This document shows, in pieces, positions 1 through 9,582 of a stretch of 64,000 nucleotides of DNA. Under the pieces are notes generated by a model. It did no database searches. It worked only from the letters and a program-made list of their open reading frames with translations, and was not told the DNA's origin. A program made the translations under genes and the position numbers. The stretch comes from Corynebacterium sp. ACRQK (GTDB taxonomy: Bacteria; Actinomycetota; Actinomycetes; Mycobacteriales; Mycobacteriaceae). Position 1 is the stretch's first letter, and every line of letters starts with the position of its first letter. The stretch spans positions 124,001 through 188,000 of the forward strand of contig NZ_JAKRMU010000004.1 in the NCBI RefSeq assembly GCF_022345965.1, written 5' to 3'.

Positions 1-3000
1 GCTTCGGCGAGGCAGTGGATAAAGGGCTGCTCACCGATTACCGCGTGCTCGTGATGACGGTGGACGAGGCCGTTGCCGCTGATGCCATGGCCCGCGGCGA
101 GGGTGGCCAGTTGAACCTGTCTTTGGCCTCGGCGATGATCGGCGCCTGGAATGGTTTGGCAAAGCGATCCGGTAATCTGCAGGGGCAGAAGGGTGGCTTT
201 GATATTGATGCTGCTCCGATGCAGCGCGCGGTCGCTTTCGCCCAGGACATCAAGACCTCGAAGCAGATTGCTGAGTCCTTCCCTTCCCTGATTTCTACCT
301 ACCAGCAGCAGCTCCGGGAGGCCTCGGTATTGGGGGATGTCTCCCTGCACAACGTGGATCTGCGCATCGCATCCCAGCACGTGGACGGGGCAATGAACGC
401 GATGGAGCGCGGTTCAAAGCTCACTTGGTTGGAATCCACTCCCGACGAAGATCAGACTCGCGTGCTCACCAATGCCCGCTGTCTCTCCGAGGGCGTGGAC
501 GTCCCGGCCTTGGATTCGGTGATTTTCTTCAATCCTCGCAATTCCATGGTGGACGTGGTGCAGTCCGTGGGTCGCGTCATGCGTAAATCCGAGGGTAAAG
601 ATTATGGCTATATTATTCTGCCGGTCGCGGTGTCCCCGAATGTGCCGCCGGCACAGGCCTTGAACGATAATCAGCGTTTCAAGGTTGTGTGGCAGATCCT
701 CAATGCGCTCCGCGCCCATGATGACCGTTTTAATGCGAAGGTGAACTCTATAGCGCTGAATGAGGGCGCGGTGGACGAACTTCCGCTATCTGTCGATCAC
801 GTCCCGAATGCCAAGGAAAAGCTGGATCGGGCGGAAGCCAAGTCTCAAGCGGAGCCTGCAGAATTGAACCAGGAAATGGCTCAGCAGGTCGCCCTATTTT
901 CCCTGGAACGGTGGCAGGAGGCGATGTACACCAAACTGGTAGATAAGGTCGGCACTCGCACCTATTGGGAGGACTGGGCTGACGATGTAGCGACCATCGC
1001 CGAAAACCAAATTACCCGCATTCGGGCTCTGCTGGACGGTGCAGACAGGAAGTTGCGCAAGGAGTTCGAGAAGTTCGTCGAGGGCCTGCGCAATAACCTC
1101 AACGAGGGGATCACCGAAGATGACGCCATCTCGATGCTATCCCAGCACCTCATTACCGCGCCCGTGTTCAACGCGCTCTTTGAAAACCACGACTTCATCA
1201 CTCACAACCCGGTTGCCCAGGTGATGGAGAAGATGGTCGCGGCTCTGTCCCGGGAGAACCTCGATACGGAGACCGAGTCTCTGGAAAGGTTCTACGACTC
1301 GGTTCGGGTGCGTGCGTCGGAGGTCTCTAGCGCTTCCGGAAAGCAGCAGGTGATTAAGGAGCTCTACGAGCGCTTCTTCCAGAAGGCTTTTAAGAAGCAG
1401 GCGGAGTCCCTGGGCATCGTCTACACCCCGGTTGAGATCGTGGACTTCATCCTGCGCGCTGCGGATGAGGTTTCGCAGAAGCACTTCGGTAAGGGGCTTT
1501 CCGACGAAGGTGTGTGCATCCTCGACCCATTCGCTGGAACTTCCACGTTCACCGTCCGTCTCCTGCAATCTGGCCTAATCAAACCGGAGGATCTCGCCCG
1601 CAAGTACGCCAGCGAGCTTTTCGCCACGGAAATCATGCTGCTGGCCTACTACGTCTCCGCTGTGAACATCGAGACCACCTACAACGCCCTGCGCGAGGAA
1701 GCCGCGCAACGCAACGGTGAGCCGGTTCCGGAGTATGTTCCGTTCAGCAATATCGCGCTGGCCGATACTTTTCAGATCCACGAGGACGGCGACATCCCGG
1801 ATTTGCACATTTTCCAGGAGAATAACGCCACCATCGAGCGTCAGAAGAACGCGCCCATCAACGTTGTGATCGGTAACCCGCCGTACTCTGCTGGTCAGAA
1901 GTCTGCGAATGACCTCAATGCGAACCTGAAATACCCGAGCTTGGACAAGCGCATCGCGGAAACCTACGCGGAGAAGTCCACGGCGACGAATAAGAACTCT
2001 CTTTATGACTCCTACCTGCGGGCCTTCCGTTGGGCTACCGACCGCATTGGTGACCAGGGCGCGGTGGCATTCGTCTCTAATGGTGGCTGGATCGATGGCA
2101 ATACCGGTGATGGCGTGCGTTTGTCCATGGCTGAGGACTTCACGGACCTTTATGTATTCAACCTTCGTGGGAATCAGCGCACCGCTGGCGAACAGTCCCG
2201 CAGAGAAGGCGGAAAAGTCTTCGGTGCGGGTTCGCGGAATACCGTAGCTATCACCATTGGTATCAAGGACCCCACAAAGTCCGGTTTTGCTCTGCACTAC
2301 CGGGATATTGGGGACTATCTGACGGCAGAGGAGAAGCTGAAAATCGTTGATTCTTCGACTGTCGAATCCACCGATTGGGAGACCATCACCCCGAATTCTC
2401 ACGGTGACTGGGTGAACCAGCGCTCGGAAGAATTCGCGACCTGGCCAGTGCTCGGCGAAAAGAAAGGAAACTCGGCGAGAATTTTTAAAACTCTAACTCG
2501 TGGGTTGGAAACTGGTCGGGATACTTGGGTTTACGCATTCGACCAGGTTCAGCTTGAAACCCAACTGTCAAGATTGGAAGAAACCTACGAGCATGCCCGT
2601 ATCGCATACCAGAACGAAGAATCTCCTGGTAAAGGGAAGGGAGATGTACTGGTTAATGACTTTTTGAAAAAACACCCTTCATTTTCTGATGCTCGGCAGA
2701 TTAAATGGACTCGTTCATTGAGAACCTCTGTGTACCGCAATGAGCAGTTCAAGCTCGACGTCGGGAAACTGGTGAAGGGTTATTATCGGCCATTCTGCTC
2801 ACAGCATGTCTACTATGACGAGTTGTTGAACCACGAGAGGTCGCAGCTCCCGTCGATGTTCCCTACCCCTGAACACCGAAACATCGGGTTTTATATTCCT
2901 GCTGCTAGTAGTGCTGCTCGAGAGTTTAACGCTCAAGCAACCGATCTACTACCCGATCTGTGCCTGAGCGGTTCTGGTTCGGGACAATACTTTCCCCGTT

Positions 3001-3752
3001 TCACCTGGTCCGCTGTCCGGGACGGATATGGAACGTTGTTCTCGAAAGGTAGCATTGTCGAGGAGAGTGAAAACAGCATCTACGGTCAGGTCGGCGAGAT
3101 TCTTGATGGTTACGTACGCGTGGACAACATCACCGACGAGATCAAGAAAGTCTACCGTGATGCATTGGGTACAGACATTACGGGTGATGACGTCTTCCAC
3201 TTTGTCTACGGCAAACTGCACGACCCGGAGTACCGCACGAACTATGCGGCGGATCTGAAGAAGATGCTTCCACATATCGAGACTCCAAGCTCCCGCGCTG
3301 AGTTCGACAAGTTTGCTGGAGCAGGGCAGAAACTCATGAACCTGCACGTTAACTACGAGGATGTCGAGCCATGGCCATTGGATGTCCAAGTTAAGGGGGA
3401 TGAATCTGATCGCGAGACCTGGCGGGTGCTCAAGATGAAGTGGGCTAAGCGCAAAGACCCGGAGACCGGCAAGAAAATCAACGATGTCACAAAACTGATC
3501 TACAACAAGCAGGTCACCATTAGCGGTATCCCAGCGGAAGCTGATGAGTACATGCTGGGCTCTCGCTCTGCAATTGCCTGGCTGATCGACCGTTACCAGG
3601 TGAAGAAGGATAAGGCCTCCGGCATCGTCAACGATCCGAATGACTGGGCGGACGAAGTCGGCAACCCGCGTTACATCGTGGACCTCATAGGCCGTGTAAC
3701 ACGTGTGGCGATGGAGACAGTACGCATCGTCGACTCATTGAATGAGAAATAG
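1..3752 (+). CDS. Type ISP-like single-chain restriction-modification enzyme, 5' end outside window
   Basis: The frame is open from base 3 at the window edge, so the start and the expected N-terminal nuclease domain lie upstream; 1249 residues are visible. The first part is the second RecA lobe of an SF2 DNA translocase: FGEAVDKGLLTDY at the edge, LSEGVDVPALDS, and QSVGRVMRK (motif VI) near 460-600. An N6-adenine methyltransferase follows, with SAM motif I DPFAGTSTF at 1524 and the catalytic NPPY at 1875. The remaining C-terminal half should hold the target recognition domain. In the LlaGI/LlaBIII family one chain recognises a site, methylates one strand and translocates to cleave. The nuclease cannot be checked here. 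The next gene starts 15 bases after the stop, suggesting one transcript. Bases 2460-2960 are more AT-rich than the rest. Family call firm; site specificity unknown. Confidence 0.88.
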   Translation, partial: FGEAVDKGLLTDYRVLVMTVDEAVAADAMARGEGGQLNLSLASAMIGAWNGLAKRSGNLQGQKGGFDIDAAPMQRAVAFAQDIKTSKQIAESFPSLISTYQQQLREASVLGDVSLHNVDLRIASQHVDGAMNAMERGSKLTWLESTPDEDQTRVLTNARCLSEGVDVPALDSVIFFNPRNSMVDVVQSVGRVMRKSEGKDYGYIILPVAVSPNVPPAQALNDNQRFKVVWQILNALRAHDDRFNAKVNSIALNEGAVDELPLSVDHVPNAKEKLDRAEAKSQAEPAELNQEMAQQVALFSLERWQEAMYTKLVDKVGTRTYWEDWADDVATIAENQITRIRALLDGADRKLRKEFEKFVEGLRNNLNEGITEDDAISMLSQHLITAPVFNALFENHDFITHNPVAQVMEKMVAALSRENLDTETESLERFYDSVRVRASEVSSASGKQQVIKELYERFFQKAFKKQAESLGIVYTPVEIVDFILRAADEVSQKHFGKGLSDEGVCILDPFAGTSTFTVRLLQSGLIKPEDLARKYASELFATEIMLLAYYVSAVNIETTYNALREEAAQRNGEPVPEYVPFSNIALADTFQIHEDGDIPDLHIFQENNATIERQKNAPINVVIGNPPYSAGQKSANDLNANLKYPSLDKRIAETYAEKSTATNKNSLYDSYLRAFRWATDRIGDQGAVAFVSNGGWIDGNTGDGVRLSMAEDFTDLYVFNLRGNQRTAGEQSRREGGKVFGAGSRNTVAITIGIKDPTKSGFALHYRDIGDYLTAEEKLKIVDSSTVESTDWETITPNSHGDWVNQRSEEFATWPVLGEKKGNSARIFKTLTRGLETGRDTWVYAFDQVQLETQLSRLEETYEHARIAYQNEESPGKGKGDVLVNDFLKKHPSFSDARQIKWTRSLRTSVYRNEQFKLDVGKLVKGYYRPFCSQHVYYDELLNHERSQLPSMFPTPEHRNIGFYIPAASSAAREFNAQATDLLPDLCLSGSGSGQYFPRFTWSAVRDGYGTLFSKGSIVEESENSIYGQVGEILDGYVRVDNITDEIKKVYRDALGTDITGDDVFHFVYGKLHDPEYRTNYAADLKKMLPHIETPSSRAEFDKFAGAGQKLMNLHVNYEDVEPWPLDVQVKGDESDRETWRVLKMKWAKRKDPETGKKINDVTKLIYNKQVTISGIPAEADEYMLGSRSAIAWLIDRYQVKKDKASGIVNDPNDWADEVGNPRYIVDLIGRVTRVAMETVRIVDSLNEK

Positions 3753-3767
3753 GGGAGAGTAACAAGA

Positions 3768-4688
3768 ATGAAATCGAGAACTTGGGATGAGTTTCTGACC
3801 CCCTGTTTGTCGGTGCTAGCGAATGGAGAAATCCGTCAGCGGAGGGAGATCCTCTTGGCGGCTGCCGACAATATGAAGATCAGTGACGAGGAACGAGCAA
3901 TAACCATTTCATCGGGTGAAGCTCGTTACCTTAATCGTGGAAATTGGGCGATCACCCACCTTTCCAAAGCAGAAGCGATTTCCTCCCCTGCAAGAGCGCA
4001 CTGGAAAATTACCGATAAAGGGCGCAGTCTACTGGCGAAGTATCCGAACGGCATGACCGAAGCCGAGTTGAGTTCTGAAAGCGGGGAGCTTTATCGGAAG
4101 TTCCGATCCCATACCCCCAGACAGCATGATCCTGCAGTGCCTAGCGTAGAGCCAGAGCAGACTGAATCCGAGCTAACCCCACTCGAGCAAGTGGAGGAGG
4201 GGCAGCGGCGCAATGAAGAAATGGTGGCCGAAGAGCTACTCAAGCGCTTGCACCAACGCGAGCCTGCCTTTTTCGAGCAAGCAGTTCTGGACTTGCTCAT
4301 GGCTATGGGCTACGGAGGTTCCTTCGGCAGCGCCACGCGAACACAGCTATCCAATGATGGCGGCATCGACGGTGTGATCGACCAAGACGCTCTTGGCCTT
4401 TCTCGCATCTACGTGCAGGCGAAACGCTACGAGTTGTCTAAAGCCATCGGTCGCCCGGATGTGCAGGCATTCGTCGGTGCTCTCCACGGAGCACAGGCAT
4501 CCCAGGGAGTTTTCCTCACTACCGCGTCGTTTAGTTCCGGGGCAATCAGCTATGCGAACTCCGTCCAGTCCCGAGTGGTGCTTATCGACGGTGCTCTACT
4601 TGCCAAGCTGATGATCAAGTACGGCGTTGGCGTCCAGACGAAGCGGACGGTTCAGATCGTCGAGATCGATGAGGATTTCTTCGAGTAA
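3768..4688 (+). CDS. Mrr-type restriction endonuclease
   Basis: A 306-residue protein with the two-part Mrr layout. The N-terminal ~95 residues look like the Mrr_N winged helix (starts MKSRTWDEFLTPCLSVL; WAITHLSKAEAI, WKITDKGRSLL). An acidic linker of about 50 residues follows. The C-terminal part is the PD-(D/E)xK-like Mrr_cat fold: LLMAMGYGG, then GGIDGVID with the metal-binding Asp and YVQAKRY giving the QxK variant typical of Mrr, then VGALHGAQASQGVFLTT. Mrr enzymes cleave DNA carrying certain methylated bases. The start has a GGGGAGAG ribosome site 7 bases upstream and lies 15 bases after the restriction-modification gene, so the two are probably co-transcribed. It may act as a separate type IV enzyme or as a partner of the upstream enzyme; the sequence does not decide. 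Confidence 0.85.
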   Translation: MKSRTWDEFLTPCLSVLANGEIRQRREILLAAADNMKISDEERAITISSGEARYLNRGNWAITHLSKAEAISSPARAHWKITDKGRSLLAKYPNGMTEAELSSESGELYRKFRSHTPRQHDPAVPSVEPEQTESELTPLEQVEEGQRRNEEMVAEELLKRLHQREPAFFEQAVLDLLMAMGYGGSFGSATRTQLSNDGGIDGVIDQDALGLSRIYVQAKRYELSKAIGRPDVQAFVGALHGAQASQGVFLTTASFSSGAISYANSVQSRVVLIDGALLAKLMIKYGVGVQTKRTVQIVEIDEDFFE

Positions 4689-4736
4689 CTCACGGAGGCA
4701 CCTGCAGCGAGGGAGGGTATCGGGCGCTATGTCGAG

Positions 4737-5264
4737 TTAGTTATGTCCCGCCCGCTGGGCCTTGAGCCGCAGATTCGCACAGACCTGGGGAGCGTTGTAC
4801 TCGCCGGAGTTGCAGAGAGCGAGCAGTTGCGTCTCGCCACTGGTCAAGTTCGGCGCCCCATTAGGAGCAGTGCCGTAGCCGCAGAGGTGGGCGGGGCAGT
4901 CGGGGCTTGCTCCCTGATTACCCATCGGTGGTTCCTTCTGCACTGGAGAAGCGGCTGTGGGCTGATTAGCTGGAGCCTGCTGCTCTGGCGGTGTGTTTTC
5001 CTCGGCAGCAGGGCTACTCTGCTGCGCGGGCTCCGGCGTACTGGTGACTGTGGTCGGCGGGGGCGGTGTGTCCTCGGGAGCACTGGTGACCGTGGCGGTC
5101 TCTGGTTCTGAGCTCTCGGACTCGCCAGAAGGAGCGCTGGTGACAGTAGTGGTGGACGGTTCAGCGGGTGTGTCCTCACTGCCGCAAGCGGTGAGGCCGA
5201 AAACGCTGATGAGGCTGAGCACAAAAACTGGAGCGAGGAGTGTGCGACGACGAGTGGTGATCAC
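4737..5264 (-). CDS. Secreted lipoprotein of unknown function
   Basis: About 175 residues, starting at a GTG behind a GAAAGG ribosome site (a longer frame reaches 5321 but has less support). The N-terminus is a lipoprotein signal: TTRRR, a hydrophobic core, and lipobox LTAC with the lipidated Cys near residue 26. A long low-complexity stretch rich in Thr, Ser, Pro, Glu and Ala follows, a typical wall-spanning linker. The C-terminal ~60 residues look folded and hold four Cys (SPDCPAHLCGYG, LLALCNSG, PQVCANLR), which could form two disulfides outside the cell. I do not recognise the C-terminal domain. It converges on the Mrr gene with a 48-base gap. Confidence 0.7.
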   Translation of the reverse strand: MITTRRRTLLAPVFVLSLISVFGLTACGSEDTPAEPSTTTVTSAPSGESESSEPETATVTSAPEDTPPPPTTVTSTPEPAQQSSPAAEENTPPEQQAPANQPTAASPVQKEPPMGNQGASPDCPAHLCGYGTAPNGAPNLTSGETQLLALCNSGEYNAPQVCANLRLKAQRAGHN

Positions 5265-5443
5265 GTGGTGCCTTTCGTTGAGTGACAACCACAGTTTAAA
5301 GTCACACCTACCACTTCTCATCTTGATTTTCAGTTCGACGGAATCGGTCCCTCGCCGAGGCTTTCAAACCAACCTGTTCTGTTAAGCAGGGGAGAGGGCG
5401 AGCGAATAACATCCCTCGAACGACATCCACAAGGTGGCGTCAT
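5265..5443. other. Intergenic region between lipoprotein gene and glnA terminator
   Basis: Presumed promoter region of the leftward lipoprotein gene. No further gene is visible. A minus-strand copy of the TGACGCC motif lies at 5436-5442, directly after the glnA terminator T-run. Confidence 0.5.
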
Positions 5444-5490
5444 AAAAAAACAAAAACGGTGACAACCTGCGGACTAGCAGGTCATCACCG
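5444..5490 (-). terminator. Rho-independent terminator of glnA
   Basis: On the minus strand a long GC-rich stem (CGGTGA with TCACCG outside, ACCTGC with GCAGGT inside, loop near 5471-5476) is followed by an almost pure T-run. It sits 68 bases after the glnA stop. Confidence 0.85.
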
Positions 5491-5557
5491 CTTACTTGCA
5501 CCACCGGCCAAAGAACAGCCCGCGGCGTCAAACAGCTAGAGCAGCTTAGAGCAGCCC

Positions 5558-6994
5558 TTAGCAGTCGTAGTACATCTCGAACTCCTGCGGCGTCGGGCGC
5601 AGGCGAACCGGTGCAATCTCGTTGTCGTACTTGTAGGCGATGTAGGTGTCGATCAGGTCGTCGGTGAACACGCCGCCCTCGGTCAGGAACTCGTTGTCCT
5701 CCTCCAGAGCCTTCAGGGAAGCCTCCAGGCTGGTCGGAGCCTGCGGGATGTCCTTAGCCTCCTCCGGCGGCAGCTCGTACAGGTCCTTGTCGACCGGAGC
5801 GTGCGGCTCGATGCGGTTCTTCACACCATCCAGGCCAGCCAGCATCATTGCGGCGAAGCCGAAGTACGGGTTACCACTCGGGTCCGGAGCGCGGAACTCA
5901 ATGCGCTTCGCCTTCGCGTTGGAGCCCGTGATCGGGATACGCACTGCGGCAGAGCGGTTACGCTGCGAGTACACCAGGTTAATCGGAGCCTCGAAGCCCG
6001 GAACCAGACGGTGGTAGGAGTTCAGCGTCGGGTTAGTGAAGGCCAGCACAGCGCCAGCGTGCTTCAGGATGCCGCCGATGTAGTAGCGGGCGATGTCGGA
6101 CAGGCCGGCGTAACCGGACTCGTCGTAGAACAGCGGCTCGCCATCCTTCCACAGGGACTGGTGAGCGTGCATACCCGAACCATTGTCGCCCGCCAGCGGC
6201 TTCGGCATGAAGGTCGCGGACTTGCCGGCCTGCCAAGCAGTGTTCTTGATGATGTACTTGAAGGACTGCAGGTCATCCGCAGCGTGCAGCAGAGTGTTGA
6301 ACTCGTAGTTGATCTCCTGCTGGCCGCCGGTGCCGACCTCGTGGTGCGCGCGCTCCAGCTTGAAGCCAGCGTTCGCCAGGTTGCGAGCCATATCGTCGCG
6401 CAGGTCCTGGAAGTGGTCGTACGGCGCGACGGGGAAGTAGCCGCCCTTCATGCGGGTCTTGTAGCCCAGGTTGGTGGAGCCATCCGGGTTGACCTCTGCG
6501 CCACGGTTCCACCAGCCCTCGACGGAATCCAGCTCGTAGAAAGCGCGGTTGGTCTCTGCCTCGTAGCGGACGGAGTCGAAGAGGTAGAACTCTGCCTCCG
6601 CACCGAAGAAGCAGGTATCCGCAATTCCCGTGGAGGCCAGATACTGCTCCGCCTTGCGGGCAACGTTACGCGGATCGCGGGAAAACGGCTCGCGGGTGAA
6701 CGGATCGTGAACGAAGAACTTCACGTTCAGGGTCTTGGCCTTGCGGAACGGATCGATCTTGGCGGTCGCCAGGTCCGGCAGCAGGTTCATATCCGACTCT
6801 TCAATGGTGGTAAAGCCACGGATGGACGAGCCGTCGAAAGCCAGGCCCTCCTCCATAGCGTCCTCATCGAATTCCGAAGCCGGGATGCTGAAGTGCTGCT
6901 CGATACCGGGCACATCGGTAAAGCGAACGTCCACAAACTCGACGTCGTTGTCCTTGATGTACTTGGCAACTTCTTCTGCGGTCTTAAATGACAC
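5558..6994 (-). CDS. glnA: Glutamine synthetase type I
   Basis: ATP-dependent amidation of glutamate to glutamine, the main high-affinity ammonium assimilation step, in a cytosolic dodecamer. With the GTG at 6994 (ribosome site GGAAG upstream) the protein has 478 residues, the usual GSI length; the longer frame from 7060 adds an unsupported tail. Visible motifs are [20 protein letters not shown] (metal-binding Glu), [11 protein letters not shown] (ATP/metal loop), [17 protein letters not shown], and LYELPPEE near the C-terminus, whose Tyr is the adenylylation site of the GSI-beta type. Activity is therefore likely controlled by GlnE, which is not in the window. No clear AmtR box was seen upstream. 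Orientation next to an RDD gene and the lip genes matches the mycobacterial glnA1 locus. Confidence 0.98.
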   Translation of the reverse strand: MSFKTAEEVAKYIKDNDVEFVDVRFTDVPGIEQHFSIPASEFDEDAMEEGLAFDGSSIRGFTTIEESDMNLLPDLATAKIDPFRKAKTLNVKFFVHDPFTREPFSRDPRNVARKAEQYLASTGIADTCFFGAEAEFYLFDSVRYEAETNRAFYELDSVEGWWNRGAEVNPDGSTNLGYKTRMKGGYFPVAPYDHFQDLRDDMARNLANAGFKLERAHHEVGTGGQQEINYEFNTLLHAADDLQSFKYIIKNTAWQAGKSATFMPKPLAGDNGSGMHAHQSLWKDGEPLFYDESGYAGLSDIARYYIGGILKHAGAVLAFTNPTLNSYHRLVPGFEAPINLVYSQRNRSAAVRIPITGSNAKAKRIEFRAPDPSGNPYFGFAAMMLAGLDGVKNRIEPHAPVDKDLYELPPEEAKDIPQAPTSLEASLKALEEDNEFLTEGGVFTDDLIDTYIAYKYDNEIAPVRLRPTPQEFEMYYDC

Positions 6995-7147
6995 TGTATT
7001 TCTTCCGTTCCTTGCAGTTGGAATCTCAAACTGTTGCGACAATATATAAAAGCAACACAATCGATCCTACGCATACTGGGCGCCGATTCAGGTAAAAATT
7101 TACAAAATTGTGCCACAAACTAACAGCCAGCTAGGCTCTAGACCATC

Positions 7148-7624
7148 ATGAGTGAATCGCGTAGCTGGCTTGAAGGCCCCCTTGTACCAGGCGAAAACGA
7201 AGACCTCGCCGACCTCAGTCCATACCCCGGCGCCCGCTTGGGGTTGCCCAAAGACGGCCCGGGCTCACTGTCCCCCTTGTTCCCCCGGCTGGGTGCACTA
7301 CTGATCGACTGGTTGGCCTGTTACGGCCTGGCCTGGTTCGTCACGTCCACGACGGACGTGCTGGGCGATTCCGCCAGCGCCTCGATGATCTTCTTCATCA
7401 TTTGGCGCATCCTGACCGTCTGGCTATTCGCCCAGTCCCCGGGTCACGCCATCGTGGGCATCGGCGTGGCGCGCATCGACAAGCCCGACGAGCGCGTGGG
7501 CCTGTGGCGCTCGGTCGTCCGCACGCTGCTGACGGTCTTCCTCTTCCCCCCAATTATTCAAGACACTGACGGCCGTGGAATGCACGATCGCGCCACCGGC
7601 ACGGCCGTTATCCGCAGCCGCTAA
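7148..7624 (+). CDS. RDD-family membrane protein
   Basis: 158 residues. After a polar ~45-residue N-terminus comes PLFPRLGALLIDWL, the Arg-Asp signature of RDD proteins, with a first membrane helix, a second helix around SASMIFFIIWRILTVWLF, the GHAIVGIGVARID element, and a third hydrophobic segment ending in HDRATGTAV, the usual RDD C-terminal motif. The function of these small proteins is mostly unknown. Divergent from glnA and converging on the DUF4191 gene with only 3 bases between stops. The equivalent in mycobacteria (Rv2219A, from memory) also sits beside glnA1. Confidence 0.85.
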   Translation: MSESRSWLEGPLVPGENEDLADLSPYPGARLGLPKDGPGSLSPLFPRLGALLIDWLACYGLAWFVTSTTDVLGDSASASMIFFIIWRILTVWLFAQSPGHAIVGIGVARIDKPDERVGLWRSVVRTLLTVFLFPPIIQDTDGRGMHDRATGTAVIRSR

Positions 7625-7627
7625 GCG

Positions 7628-8407
7628 TTACTTCTTTCCGCGCTGTGCCGCACGGCGGGCGCGGCGGTTCATGCCCGACATCTTCGCGCCCTTCGGCATC
7701 GGACCCTTCGGCATGTTGTTGTTCGGGTTGCTTAGCCGCGAGATCGACTCGACCTTGGAGTTAAGGGCGTCCACCTCATTCTTCTTGACGTTACGCGGCA
7801 GGCGCATCAGGTGGTTCTGCAGCTTCTTCACCGGCACCTGGCCTTCGCCGTCGCCAACGATCACGTCGTAGATCGGGGTCTTGCCCACAATGCGCGCAAG
7901 CTTCTTGCGCTCCTGCGCCATCATCGGTTTCAGGCGGTGCGGTGCGCCCTCGCCGACCAGCACAATGCCGGGAGTACCTACCACGCGGTGCACTGCGTCC
8001 ATGTGGGTGTTGGACGCCACGCCGTTCTCCGTAATCCACTTCATGCCTACGCCATCACGCATGTTGGACAAAGCCCATGCGGCGGCACCAGCCTCGCCCT
8101 CAATCTGGTCATACACGCCGGACTGCAAGCGGCGGGAGAATACCCACATCGCCGCCATTGCGCCGATGATGATGCCCACGATCAGGTTCAGCCACCACCA
8201 GCCGAAAACCAGGCTGAGCAGCAGCAACAGCACAACGGGAATCAGGAAAGCCAGAACCATGTACGGGATAAGCTTCTTATCCCGGCCCTTCTGCAGCTTG
8301 AATGCCTGCCACAGCTGGGAGCGCGTCTGTTTGCGCTGCTCCTTCTTCGCTGCCTTTGCGGCCTTCTTTTCTTCCTTGACCCTTACGTCCTTTTTATCCT
8401 TCGCCAT
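7628..8407 (-). CDS. DUF4191 membrane protein
   Basis: 259 residues, matching the actinobacterial DUF4191 family (Rv2219-like, from memory). It begins with a strongly charged Lys-rich segment (MAKDKKDVRVKEEKKAAKAAKKE), then two membrane helices around residues 47-90 (VLAFLIPVVLLLLLSLVFGWW and a second Gly/Ile-rich helix). A soluble domain follows that includes GTPGIVLVGEGAPHRLKPMM, and a basic Met/Gly/Arg-rich tail ends the protein. Biochemical role unknown. It lies 51 bases downstream of lipA in the same direction and probably belongs to the lipB-lipA transcript. Confidence 0.85.
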   Translation of the reverse strand: MAKDKKDVRVKEEKKAAKAAKKEQRKQTRSQLWQAFKLQKGRDKKLIPYMVLAFLIPVVLLLLLSLVFGWWWLNLIVGIIIGAMAAMWVFSRRLQSGVYDQIEGEAGAAAWALSNMRDGVGMKWITENGVASNTHMDAVHRVVGTPGIVLVGEGAPHRLKPMMAQERKKLARIVGKTPIYDVIVGDGEGQVPVKKLQNHLMRLPRNVKKNEVDALNSKVESISRLSNPNNNMPKGPMPKGAKMSGMNRRARRAAQRGKK

Positions 8408-8458
8408 GGATTCAACAATAAGGCATGAATAAAGGCGGGGCGAAAGTGCCCCGCCGCG

Positions 8459-9508
8459 TTAGCGGCGCGATGCGGTGACTGGCGTGTCCTCCGAAGCGCC
8501 GTAACGCTCCAGCAGGGTAGAGGCCTCCTGCGACGTGGTGGAATCCAGAGTCTCCTCCAGGTGCTTCAGGTTCTCCGGAATAGCCTCGCCACGCGCCTGC
8601 TTCGCCTGCGCGTACAGGCGACCGGCGCGGTAAGAGGAACGCACCAACGGGCCGGACATAACAGCCTTGATACCCAACTCGTAAGCCGCGTCGGAGTGCT
8701 CCATGAACTCCTCCGGCTTCACCCAACGCTCAATCGGGTGGTGCATGGAGGACGGGCGCAGGTACTGCGTAATCGTCAGGATGTCGGTGCCCGCGTCCGC
8801 CAGGTCCTTAATGGCAGCGCGAACCTCATCCTTCTTTTCACCCATGCCCAGGATCAGGTTGGACTTCGTCACCAGGCCATAATCGTGCGCAGCCTGAATA
8901 ACCTCCAGGGAACGGTCGTACTTGAAGGCCGGGCGGATCCGCTTAAAGATGCGCGGAACCGTTTCCAGGTTGTGGGCAAACACCTCCGGCTGAGAATCAA
9001 AGACGACCTTCAGCAGCTCCGGGCGGTTGGAAAAATCGGGCGTCAGATTCTCCACACCCGTGTTCGGGTTCAGCTCGTGAATCTTCTTCACAACCTCGGC
9101 ATACAGCCACGCGCCCTCATCATCCAGGTCATCGCGCGTCACACCAGTGATGGTGGCGTAGCGCAGACCCATCTCGCGGACATTCTCCGCTACGCGGCGC
9201 GGCTCGTCCCGGTCCAGCGGGGACGGGCGGCCGGACTTAATCTGGCAGAAGTCACAGCGGCGGGAACACGTATCGCCGCCGATGAGGAACGTCGCCTCGC
9301 GGTCCTCCCAGCACTCGTTGATATTCGGGCAGCCAGCCTCCTGGCACACGGTGTGCAGACCAGCGCCCTTCACGCGATTCTTCATATCCCGATACTCCGG
9401 GCCGACCTTCGCGGTCGTGCGGATCCACCGAGGCTTCGACTCGATGGGGGTTTCGGCGTTTTTCGCCTCGATGCGGAGCATCCGGCGTCCATCTGCGGTC
9501 ACACTCAT
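8459..9508 (-). CDS. lipA: Lipoyl synthase
   Basis: Radical SAM enzyme that inserts two sulfur atoms into protein-bound octanoate to form the lipoyl cofactor. All expected cysteines are present: the auxiliary cluster Cys55, Cys60 and Cys66 ([12 protein letters not shown]) and the radical SAM cluster Cys81, Cys85 and Cys88 (CSRRCDFC). The C-terminal Ser ligand region is present as [13 protein letters not shown]. Length 349 is normal for actinobacteria. It lies downstream of lipB in the same direction with a 74-base gap, and its product serves the two lipoyl domains of the nearby SucB. Confidence 0.98.
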   Translation of the reverse strand: MSVTADGRRMLRIEAKNAETPIESKPRWIRTTAKVGPEYRDMKNRVKGAGLHTVCQEAGCPNINECWEDREATFLIGGDTCSRRCDFCQIKSGRPSPLDRDEPRRVAENVREMGLRYATITGVTRDDLDDEGAWLYAEVVKKIHELNPNTGVENLTPDFSNRPELLKVVFDSQPEVFAHNLETVPRIFKRIRPAFKYDRSLEVIQAAHDYGLVTKSNLILGMGEKKDEVRAAIKDLADAGTDILTITQYLRPSSMHHPIERWVKPEEFMEHSDAAYELGIKAVMSGPLVRSSYRAGRLYAQAKQARGEAIPENLKHLEETLDSTTSQEASTLLERYGASEDTPVTASRR

Positions 9509-9582
9509 GCCGACTAGCCTACGCTGGGTGCCGCATAGGAATCCACCTCGGTATTCTCGCGGGCGCTGGGTGGGAATCTCCC

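Noticed and set aside
1575-2402. 275-residue minus-strand frame inside the restriction enzyme gene
   Set aside because: Overlaps the methyltransferase motifs of the real gene and shows no recognisable domain.
7061-7147. AmtR-type nitrogen box upstream of glnA
   Set aside because: Only a short TTGTG-C-CACAA palindrome was found; it does not resemble the AmtR consensus.
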